From Clostridia bacterium (GTDB taxonomy: Bacteria > Bacillota > Clostridia > Oscillospirales > Acutalibacteraceae): 21,329 bases of DNA. Position numbers and translations under genes: made by a program. Where the stretch lies: the NCBI GenBank assembly GCA_900759575.1, contig CAAEVU010000056.1:1-21329 (forward strand), written 5' to 3'. The notes under the pieces are model-generated. The model was not told the origin of the DNA. It worked only from the letters and a program-made list of their open reading frames with translations, and ran no database searches. Below are positions 7,520 to 14,347 of the stretch, in pieces (position 1 is the first letter of the stretch; the number at the start of each line of letters is the position of its first letter).

Positions 7520-7563
7520 ATAGGGAGTTTTGTGTTTTTGTTAGTCTGGGCCCTTGCCCTCGC

Positions 7564-7571
7564 TATATAAA
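7564..7571 (+). promoter_or_regulatory. Possible -10 region for hydG
   Basis: TATATAAA lies 50 bases before the hydG start, but no good -35 box is seen at the 16-18 base distance. hydG may therefore be read partly from the promoter at 7325. The hydG ribosome binding site is AAAGGA (7605-7610). Confidence 0.35.
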
Positions 7572-7620
7572 TACCCTGATGGGAAAGTTTTTCTGACCCA
7601 AAAGAAAGGATTGATCATTC

Positions 7621-9036
7621 ATGTACAACCCCAAATCCCTCAAGGCTGAAGAATTCATCGACCATCAAGAGATCCTGGACACATTGGAATACGCCGACAA
7701 AAACAAGGACAATGTGGAAGTGATCGACGCCATCCTGGAAAAGGCCCGCCTCCGCAAGGGGCTTACCCACCGGGAAGCTTCCGTGCTGCTGGCTTGCGAC
7801 ATCCCCGAGAAGATCCAGGAACTGTACGCTCTGGCCGAGCAGATCAAGAAGGATTTCTACGGCAACCGCATTGTGATCTTTGCCCCTCTGTACCTGTCCA
7901 ACTACTGTGTCAACGGCTGCCTATACTGCCCCTACCACCAGAAAAATAAGCACATCGCCCGGAAAAAGCTCACCCAGGAAGAAGTGCGCCAGGAAGTCAT
8001 CGCTTTGCAGGACATGGGCCACAAACGGTTGGCCATTGAAGCCGGCGAGGACCCGGTGAACAATCCCATTGAGTACATTCTGGAATGTATCAATACCATT
8101 TACTCCATCAAACACAAGAACGGCGCCATCCGCCGGGTGAACGTGAACATCGCCGCCACTACGGTGGAGAATTACCGGAAGCTGAAGGAAGCCGGCATTG
8201 GCACCTACATTCTGTTCCAGGAGACCTACCACAAGGAGAGTTACGAGCATCTTCATCCCACCGGACCCAAGCACAACTACTGCTATCACACCGAGGCCAT
8301 GGACCGGGCCATGGAAGGCGGCATTGACGACGTGGGTCTGGGCGTGCTGTTCGGCCTGGAACTGTACCGCTACGAATTTGCCGGCCTGCTCATGCACGCG
8401 GAACATTTGGAAGCTGTCCACGGCGTTGGCCCCCACACCATCAGCGTGCCCCGGGTGAAGCACGCCGACGACATCGATCCTGACGAGTTCGACAACGGCA
8501 TTGACGACGAGACCTTCGCCAAGATCTGCGCCTGCATCCGTGTGGCTGTGCCCTACACCGGCATGATCATTTCCACCCGGGAAAACCAGACGGTACGTGA
8601 AAAAGTGCTCCATCTGGGCGTATCCCAGATCTCCGGCGGTTCCCGCACCAGCGTGGGCGGCTACACCGAGGAAGAGCGTCCCCACGACACCGAGCAGTTT
8701 GACGTCAGCGACAACCGGACTTTGGACGAAGTAGTCCGCTGGCTGATGGAAATGGACTACATTCCCTCTTTCTGCACTGCCTGCTATCGGGAAGGCCGTA
8801 CCGGTGACCGGTTTATGAGCCTGTGCAAGAGCGGTCAGATTCAGAACTGCTGCCATCCCAACGCTTTGATGACCTTGAAGGAATACCTGATGGACTACGC
8901 CTCCCCTGAGACAAAAGCCATCGGTGAAAAGCTCATTGTGAAAGAGCTGGAAAACATTCCTAAGGAGAAGGTCAAGGAGATCGCCAAAGACCACTTGGAA
9001 AAGATCGAGCAAGGCATCCGGGATTTCCGCTTCTAA
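7621..9036 (+). CDS. hydG: [FeFe]-hydrogenase H-cluster maturase HydG (tyrosine lyase)
   Basis: 471 residues, the usual HydG length. The radical-SAM CX3CX2C motif is CVNGCLYC with Cys96, Cys100 and Cys103, and the C-terminal CX2CX22C motif (Cys385, Cys388, Cys411) binds the auxiliary cluster that carries the dangler iron. HydG cleaves tyrosine to p-cresol and dehydroglycine, and yields CO and cyanide bound to Fe, the synthon for the di-iron subcluster of [FeFe]-hydrogenase. It works in the cytoplasm with HydE and HydF, neither of which is in this window, nor is a hydrogenase gene. ThiH, the thiazole-pathway relative, lacks the C-terminal cluster motif, so the HydG call is firm. ATG 7621 has AAAGGA ten bases upstream. 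The gene is flanked by the structured RNA upstream and a bidirectional terminator downstream, so it seems to be a single-gene unit. Confidence 0.97.
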   Translation: MYNPKSLKAEEFIDHQEILDTLEYADKNKDNVEVIDAILEKARLRKGLTHREASVLLACDIPEKIQELYALAEQIKKDFYGNRIVIFAPLYLSNYCVNGCLYCPYHQKNKHIARKKLTQEEVRQEVIALQDMGHKRLAIEAGEDPVNNPIEYILECINTIYSIKHKNGAIRRVNVNIAATTVENYRKLKEAGIGTYILFQETYHKESYEHLHPTGPKHNYCYHTEAMDRAMEGGIDDVGLGVLFGLELYRYEFAGLLMHAEHLEAVHGVGPHTISVPRVKHADDIDPDEFDNGIDDETFAKICACIRVAVPYTGMIISTRENQTVREKVLHLGVSQISGGSRTSVGGYTEEERPHDTEQFDVSDNRTLDEVVRWLMEMDYIPSFCTACYREGRTGDRFMSLCKSGQIQNCCHPNALMTLKEYLMDYASPETKAIGEKLIVKELENIPKEKVKEIAKDHLEKIEQGIRDFRF

Positions 9037-9079
9037 GCAGGTGGCATTGCATCCCTTTCGGAAAGACCAGTAAAAAACT

Positions 9080-9109
9080 AAGGCATGGCCCACATGGGTC
9101 ATGCCTTTT
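9080..9109. terminator. Bidirectional terminator between hydG and the serine hydrolase
   Basis: AAGGCATG (9080-9087) pairs with CATGCCTT (9100-9107), with an inner CCCA/TGGG pairing. TTTT follows on the plus strand, and on the minus strand the stem is followed by a T run from the plus-strand AAAAAA at about 9073-9078. It serves both convergent genes. Confidence 0.8.
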
Positions 9110-9130
9110 CGTATTTTATGCAAGGAGAGG

Positions 9131-10618
9131 TTACACCAACTGGCCGTGAATGGCTCCGCCTTTTTCCGGGAACGCGTAATTGGAGCTGGTTTCCACGGTG
9201 AAACCATTGTGGCTGAAATGGAAGTTCAGCTTCTTGGTCAGGCAGGTTTCTGTCCAGCGGCAAACAATCTGGAACGTATCCTCCGTCAGCCAAGAACCGC
9301 TGGTCACCAGGAGCTGGGTCTGATCTTCCGGGGCCTTGACCAGATTGGTGAACCGGCCTCCATATGTAGCCACTCGGATGGGCACCTGCTCTCCCTCGGG
9401 GGTGGTCACGTTCCACACACAGCCGTAATTGTCAAAGTCAAAAGAGCACTGGCTTACCTGGATCACACGGGATTTGCCCATAAAGTTTTCCATCTCCGGA
9501 GAAAGGAACCCGCTGGTCACTTTGTAGGTTTTCCCGTCGATCTCCCCCATCTTGGGGCTGTAGGGATGATACGCGGGGTTGGGCACGTTCAGCCGGGCCA
9601 GTTTCTGGGTCAACTCCCCATAGGCCTGCTGATTTTCCGCCAGGTCCCCGTCGCCGATCTTCTCCAGGAAGTCCCAGGTCAGGTCCAGGGTATTCTGGGC
9701 CCAATGAGCTCCTACCGCTGTTTCCGTGATGGCGATGATCATATCCTGCTTGGGGCAGACAATGGTGAACTGGCCCATGGCTCCGTCAGCCCGGTACACC
9801 CCTTCGGGCTTGCACATCCAGATCTGGAAGCCATACCCCAGGAAATTGTCGTACGCTTCCGGGTTATTGATGGACTCTGTAGCGGACTGGTTTTGAAGGG
9901 AGGTGGCCAACTTCACATAATCCTCCGCCAAGATCCGCTCTCCTTCCCACACGCCGCCGTCCGCGTACAGCTTCATCAGGCGCAGGTTGTCCTCCAAAGT
10001 GGCCAGCAGTCCGCCGCCCCCTGTCTCCATACCATCGGCCATGCAGTACCAACGCAGGTTGTCCGGGTCGATGCCGATCTTGTTAAAAAGCCGCTTGGTC
10101 AAAAACTCCTGAAGGCCTTCCCCGGTCTTTTTCCGGACAATGGCCCCCAGCATGGTGGACCCTACAGAATTGTACATGAACGTGGTGCCGGGTTCATGGT
10201 TTACAGGCGTATGGAGGAAATCCCGAATCCAATGTTCTGTGTTGGCGGGCATGGTATCCATCCCGTTTCCCATGCACAGCACATCCCGGACTTTCAGTTT
10301 TTTCAGGTTCTCGCTGGGATTTTCCGGAGCTTCTTCCGGAAAAATATCGATCAACCGCTCGTCCAGCTTTAAAAGTCCTTCCGTGTAAGCAATTCCCACC
10401 GCAGTGGCCGCGTAAGTTTTGGTGTGGGACTGCAACCCGTGACGGAGATTGGGGGCATAGGGTGCCCACCAGCCTTCCGCGCAGATCTTGCCATGGCGCA
10501 TGATCATCAAGCCATGCATTTCCGTGGTGCTGTGCTCCAATGTGTCAATATAGTGTAGAATATCCTCACTTTTAATGTCCACCGATTCCGGTGTGGTGCG
10601 TTCAAATTCTTTTCTCAA
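9131..10618 (-). CDS. Serine hydrolase of the beta-lactamase class C / penicillin-binding fold, with C-terminal extension
   Basis: 495 residues. The nucleophile motif SxxK is SHTK (Ser64-Lys67); the second motif is YNS (Tyr149, in FMYNSVGS) where the family usually has Y-S-N or Y-A-N; the third-motif region is ADGAMGQ (277-283), the HxG-like variant of esterase members. The catalytic domain ends around residue 320-330, and about 165 further residues form a beta-rich C-terminal domain seen in many clostridial members. There is no signal peptide or membrane segment, so it is probably cytoplasmic and more likely an esterase or D-aminopeptidase-like enzyme than a cell-wall PBP or secreted beta-lactamase. 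Substrate unknown. AAGGAGGA precedes the ATG at 10618. A terminator separates it from the response regulator upstream, so it is probably not part of that operon. Confidence 0.88.
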   Translation of the reverse strand: MRKEFERTTPESVDIKSEDILHYIDTLEHSTTEMHGLMIMRHGKICAEGWWAPYAPNLRHGLQSHTKTYAATAVGIAYTEGLLKLDERLIDIFPEEAPENPSENLKKLKVRDVLCMGNGMDTMPANTEHWIRDFLHTPVNHEPGTTFMYNSVGSTMLGAIVRKKTGEGLQEFLTKRLFNKIGIDPDNLRWYCMADGMETGGGGLLATLEDNLRLMKLYADGGVWEGERILAEDYVKLATSLQNQSATESINNPEAYDNFLGYGFQIWMCKPEGVYRADGAMGQFTIVCPKQDMIIAITETAVGAHWAQNTLDLTWDFLEKIGDGDLAENQQAYGELTQKLARLNVPNPAYHPYSPKMGEIDGKTYKVTSGFLSPEMENFMGKSRVIQVSQCSFDFDNYGCVWNVTTPEGEQVPIRVATYGGRFTNLVKAPEDQTQLLVTSGSWLTEDTFQIVCRWTETCLTKKLNFHFSHNGFTVETSSNYAFPEKGGAIHGQLV

Positions 10619-10649
10619 TGTGGGAGCTCCTCCTTAATATATAATATAT

Positions 10650-10679
10650 AGTATACAACGCCCGTTTCTCCCGATGAAA
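10650..10679 (-). promoter_or_regulatory. Possible promoter for the serine hydrolase
   Basis: On the minus strand -10 TATACT (10650-10655) lies 18 bases from a weak -35 TTTCAT (10674-10679). The region is very AT-rich, with overlapping TATA-like hexamers, so the exact -10 is uncertain. Confidence 0.4.
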
Positions 10680-10727
10680 AACGGTGTTCCAAAAGACCGT
10701 TTCAAAGGTCCTCTCAGAACACCGTTT
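10675..10727 (-). terminator. Terminator after the YesM/YesN-type operon
   Basis: An 11-bp stem AAACGGTGTTC/GAACACCGTTT (10679-10689 with 10717-10727) encloses an inner GACC/GGTC pairing. Read on the minus strand it ends in CCGTTTTTC. It lies about 80 bases beyond the response regulator stop. Confidence 0.8.
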
Positions 10728-10805
10728 CATTATACTACGTTACACCCTGTTTTACCAGAGCCGGCCCCCACACTCCCGATTCCAGAAAAGAAAGCCCCGG
10801 GGACG

Positions 10806-12383
10806 TTACTTTTTCTTTTTTCGCTCATCGCTGGGGGTGATCCCCATACACCGGCGATACACCTGGGAGAAATAGGAGAAATTGTCGTAACCCAGCTTGG
10901 AGGCGATCACGCTCACGGGAAGTTCCGTGGTGGTCAACAGCAACCGGGCGGACTCCATCTTCCGCTGGATGATGTACTCCTTCAAGGGAGTGCCCGTTTC
11001 ATTTTTAAATACACGGGAGATATAATCCGCGTTCATGAACAAAGCCGCAGCCACATCGTTGACGCTCAAGGTCTGGTCCAGGTTTTCCTCCACATACTTG
11101 CGGACCTGTTCCACCAGCTTTTTTTCGCCCCCGGCAAACTGTCCGGCTTTGGGGAAACATTCGGCGATGGCGCTTAAGGCCGTTTGGATCTCCTGCAGCG
11201 ATTTGGCTTTATCCCCCATTTCGATGGCATCCAACAGAGCTTGGGAATGGAGCTTGATGGCCCGGGCGGCGTTAAAAGCGATCTGCTGGAACTGAATCCA
11301 AAAGCTCCGCAGGGCACGCTGGTCCATTTCCCCTGCTTCCACCAGGGAGTCCAAATACCGCAGTGCTTCCTCCTGGACAGCGGAACCCACGCCCTCCGCC
11401 AACAAGGTCTCCCAGCGGCGAAGCTGGACCGTATCCAGCAGCTTTTCCATATGGAGCTTGTCCGAACGCTGGGTGGGGCAGAAAATACCGCTTTCCCGCA
11501 AAACGTTGTTTTCTCTGGCATCTAGCAGCAGGGAAGACTGGCTGTTGATCTCCCGCAAAGGCACCACCGGGCTGACATAAAAGGCCAGGTCACAGGGTAG
11601 ATGCTGGGAAATGGCCAGATACGCTTGGTTTAGGGAAGCTGTGGCTTCCCTGGGCTGGGGAAATTTCCCCAGGGGGGCATAGACAAACCATCCCAGCGAT
11701 GTGCGGTCAATGGAAAAGGGAATGATCCCGCACTGGTCCTCCTCGTACACTTCGGTGATAATATTGTTCACCGCGTACACCCACTCCTGGGTGGGCCAGG
11801 GCTCCACATGCCAGCGGAGCAAATGGCCCCAGATGACAAAGCACTCGCTGTCCAGTTTCACATCCTGCCCCAGCTTTTGCAGCATTTGCTGCAGGGCCGG
11901 GATGGCCAAGGAACGTCCGACGCTCCAATCGCTGAACAAGGGCTGGAACAGGGCCGCCTCCTGGTTTTTGGCGATGACGCCATAGTGCCGCAGCTCCTTA
12001 TCGGCGCTGGTATCCTTCACCCGGGCAATGGCCCGGACAATGGTGGCTTGAATTTCGTCGTAACGGGCGGGCTGCAGGATATAGTCAAAACAGTTGAGCT
12101 GAATGGCTTCTTTGGCATACAGGAAATCCGCGTGGGACGTGAGGAACACGCACACAAAGTCCATCCCTTTATTCCTGGCCCAACGCAACAGGGAAAGCCC
12201 GTTTTCCCCGGGCATTTCAATGTCGCACAACAGGATATCCACCTGCTCTTTCCGGAGGATCTCTTTGGCCTGGGCAGCGCTGCTGGCGGTACGGATCGCC
12301 GTCACGCCCAAAGCGTCCCAATCCAGTGCGGAAATCAGGCCGCTCAATATCCGAATCTGGTCATCCACAAGCAATACTGTCAT
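10806..12383 (-). CDS. YesN-type response regulator: receiver domain plus AraC-family DNA-binding domain
   Basis: 525 residues. The N-terminal receiver has acidic Asp7-Asp8, phosphoacceptor Asp54 in CDIEMP, and Thr82-Ser83. The usually conserved Lys of the LKP motif is Gln104 (YILQPARYDE). A long middle region (about 130-415) links to an AraC-type double helix-turn-helix at about 421-525, with the recognisable YISRVFKNETG and LGYDNFSYFSQVYRRCMG segments. It is encoded with the YesM-like kinase; its ATG overlaps the kinase stop as ATGA, indicating translational coupling. Such pairs usually activate a neighbouring carbohydrate ABC operon, and one lies divergently just beyond the kinase. I infer that it binds the 14114-14347 gap and turns on the importer. 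The lysine-to-rich basic tail ends with RKKKK at the stop. Confidence 0.94.
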   Translation of the reverse strand: MTVLLVDDQIRILSGLISALDWDALGVTAIRTASSAAQAKEILRKEQVDILLCDIEMPGENGLSLLRWARNKGMDFVCVFLTSHADFLYAKEAIQLNCFDYILQPARYDEIQATIVRAIARVKDTSADKELRHYGVIAKNQEAALFQPLFSDWSVGRSLAIPALQQMLQKLGQDVKLDSECFVIWGHLLRWHVEPWPTQEWVYAVNNIITEVYEEDQCGIIPFSIDRTSLGWFVYAPLGKFPQPREATASLNQAYLAISQHLPCDLAFYVSPVVPLREINSQSSLLLDARENNVLRESGIFCPTQRSDKLHMEKLLDTVQLRRWETLLAEGVGSAVQEEALRYLDSLVEAGEMDQRALRSFWIQFQQIAFNAARAIKLHSQALLDAIEMGDKAKSLQEIQTALSAIAECFPKAGQFAGGEKKLVEQVRKYVEENLDQTLSVNDVAAALFMNADYISRVFKNETGTPLKEYIIQRKMESARLLLTTTELPVSVIASKLGYDNFSYFSQVYRRCMGITPSDERKKKK

Positions 12384-14113
12384 TCCAATTCACCCTCTGC
12401 GTTCTCTTCTAATTTAATGGGGAGAAACAACTCCACACAGGCACCGTCTATCAGGTTGCGGAAGGACAAGGTGGCCTGGGAGCCAAACAGCAGCCGCAGA
12501 CGGCTGCGAATATTGGAGATTCCCACATGTTGGTCCGTGTAAATATTTTCCTGGGGCTTGTTCAGCTCATCCAGCTGCTCCGGGGTGAATCCCCCGCCGT
12601 TGTCGCTGATGGACACATTCAAGTATCCTTCCCCCTCTTCTTCTCCCGGCAATTTGCTGCACTTGATGCGGATCTCCAAAGGAGAATCCTGCCGGCTGGA
12701 GTGTTTGATGGAATTTTCCACAAAGGTCAGCAGAGAAAGGGGAGGAACCAAGACCTTCAGGGTATCCGCGTCGATGGTCATCTTCAACTGGGGAGGAATC
12801 TGGGCTCCGGCCTGTTGAATATGGATGTAGCTTTCCACCGACGTCAATTCCGTTTTCAACGGCACCAGTTTGGAGCCGTCCCGGAAAATGCTCCGGAGAT
12901 AATCGGAAAGGTCCAAAGTCAACTCCTGAATGGCAGAGTATTTCTTCTCCCCTGCCAGGGAGTACACGATGTTCAGGCAATTCAGGAAAAAGTGGGGCCG
13001 TATCTGCAAGTGCAGGTACTGAAGCTGAGCGTGCTGGATCGCCAGCCGCTGCTCGTACACGTCGATTTTCTGCTGCTGGATGGTATCCAGCATGGTGTTG
13101 ACCGTATGGGAGATCTGGTTCACTTCCTGAATCCGGGATGTTTTGGGCACACGGATAGCTGTGTCCCCCTTTTGAATGGCCTCCATAGTATGGGTCAGGC
13201 TGTCCACCGGTTCCAGCAACAGCCGGCGCAAGGTCATCCAGCACAGGGGAATGAACGCCAACAGCACAAAGGTGATTACCAGCAACAAGAACTGCACCAG
13301 GCTGAACTGTTCCCAAATGGACTCCGCCGGGACCGCATAGAAAATACTTCCCATTTGATCCGACAGGGGCAGGCTGGTCAACTCGTAGGTTTCTTCCCCA
13401 GAGGTAGTAAAGTCGACTGCCTTTCCGGAAGGCACCGAAGGCAGAGTGGTTTCCCCGAAGGACGCTTCCGGCGCATAGGATTCCCCATTCGGCATGGCAA
13501 AAAAGATCCGCTCCCCTGCACCCAAACCGGAATAATCCAACCGGGCAGGGTCTACCATGGCCGCGGCAACCGTATTGTGATAACTATATATAAATAGGAT
13601 CACCGTCCGGTCGGAAAGCTTCACCCATTTCCACTGGGAGGCAGGTTTCTCCTGCTCCACCGCGTTCATGACCTCATACCGCAAAATATCCAAATCGTCC
13701 AAGGGGTAGGAATCCAAGTAGATCAGGCGGTAATAATCGTATGTTTTGGAATAGAGGAAAAACGCCCCGATTAAATCGTATGCCCGCAAAAGCGTCTTGT
13801 TGTGGGCGTCGTACCGCAGAGACGCTACATACGCCCGGGTTTTGGAATTGGCGTAAACCACTTCGGCAAAATCCGTATCATTGGCAACGGTATCACCCAA
13901 ATAGTCATTTAATACGGAGACGGTGTTGTCCCACTGGGACTGGTATACACGCAGGGTACTGATATGGCTATTTTGCACAGTACCCCGCTGTTGCACAATC
14001 GTGAACAAGTTAAAGACAATTACCACAATAAAAAGAGGAATAACCAGCAGCGCCAATGTGAAAGATGCTGCCCTGCGAAAAGAGACACTATGATTTTTGT
14101 CAATTTTCCACAT
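12380..14113 (-). CDS. YesM-type sensor histidine kinase
   Basis: 577 residues from the ATG at 14113, chosen because AAGGAGGA lies a few bases upstream; an earlier TTG/ATG start would precede that site. Order: TM1 (about 18-40), extracytoplasmic sensor domain (about 41-268, Cache-like by size), TM2 (about 271-293), HAMP (about 294-348), HisKA_5 with H-box QIRPHFFLN (His374), and HATPase with N-box FVENS (Asn467), G1 DNGGGF (504-509) and GISNIRSRL (531-539). This is the LytS/YesM class. It is expected to sense an extracellular sugar or binding-protein complex and phosphorylate the coupled AraC-type regulator. It is divergent from the ABC binding-protein gene with a 234-base gap, a common layout for substrate-induced uptake. 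The ligand cannot be read from sequence. Confidence 0.95.
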   Translation of the reverse strand: MWKIDKNHSVSFRRAASFTLALLVIPLFIVVIVFNLFTIVQQRGTVQNSHISTLRVYQSQWDNTVSVLNDYLGDTVANDTDFAEVVYANSKTRAYVASLRYDAHNKTLLRAYDLIGAFFLYSKTYDYYRLIYLDSYPLDDLDILRYEVMNAVEQEKPASQWKWVKLSDRTVILFIYSYHNTVAAAMVDPARLDYSGLGAGERIFFAMPNGESYAPEASFGETTLPSVPSGKAVDFTTSGEETYELTSLPLSDQMGSIFYAVPAESIWEQFSLVQFLLLVITFVLLAFIPLCWMTLRRLLLEPVDSLTHTMEAIQKGDTAIRVPKTSRIQEVNQISHTVNTMLDTIQQQKIDVYEQRLAIQHAQLQYLHLQIRPHFFLNCLNIVYSLAGEKKYSAIQELTLDLSDYLRSIFRDGSKLVPLKTELTSVESYIHIQQAGAQIPPQLKMTIDADTLKVLVPPLSLLTFVENSIKHSSRQDSPLEIRIKCSKLPGEEEGEGYLNVSISDNGGGFTPEQLDELNKPQENIYTDQHVGISNIRSRLRLLFGSQATLSFRNLIDGACVELFLPIKLEENAEGELE

Positions 14114-14138
14114 CAAAAACTCCTCCTTTTGTTCCAAT

Positions 14139-14147
14139 AGTATAACA
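14139..14147 (-). promoter_or_regulatory. Extended -10 for the kinase-regulator operon
   Basis: Minus-strand TGTTATACT is a TGn-extended -10 (TATACT at 14139-14144), about 25 bases before the kinase ATG. No clear -35 box is visible at the proper distance. Confidence 0.4.
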
Positions 14148-14184
14148 TAGTTTCATTTTATTTTTTATCTCTAGAAGAAAAAAG

Positions 14185-14251
14185 TCGGAAAACTAACATT
14201 TATATGTAGGAAAATCAACAACAAATTATCGGATTTATAGAAAAAGTCGGA
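14185..14251. promoter_or_regulatory. Three TCGGA repeats in the kinase/importer gap, candidate regulator sites
   Basis: TCGGA occurs at 14185-14189, 14229-14233 and 14247-14251, all on the plus strand. The first and last sit in the longer shared context AAAAAGTCGGA, 62 bases apart. They lie upstream of the TTGACA of the importer promoter, the usual place for an AraC-family activator such as the adjacent YesN-type protein. Binding is inferred only. Confidence 0.4.
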
Positions 14252-14276
14252 TTCGCAACATAGACTGGGAGTTAAT

Positions 14277-14309
14277 TTGACAGATTTTTGTTCATAATTT
14301 CGCTACAAT
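14277..14309 (+). promoter_or_regulatory. Importer promoter with non-optimal spacing
   Basis: A perfect -35 TTGACA (14277-14282) and a good -10 TACAAT (14304-14309) are separated by 21 bases, longer than the optimal 17. This fits a promoter that needs an activator. A repeated ACTCCCA/TGGGA-type inverted repeat overlaps the leader (ACTCCCAATAATGGGA, about 14319-14334). Confidence 0.5.
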
Positions 14310-14347
14310 ATAGTCACTAACTCCCAATAATGGGATGAAAGGAGCAA

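Noticed and set aside
9101..10372. A 423-residue plus-strand frame opposite the serine hydrolase.
   Set aside because: The minus-strand gene has SxxK and other family motifs, ribosome binding site and terminator; the plus-strand frame begins inside the terminator and shows no recognisable domain.
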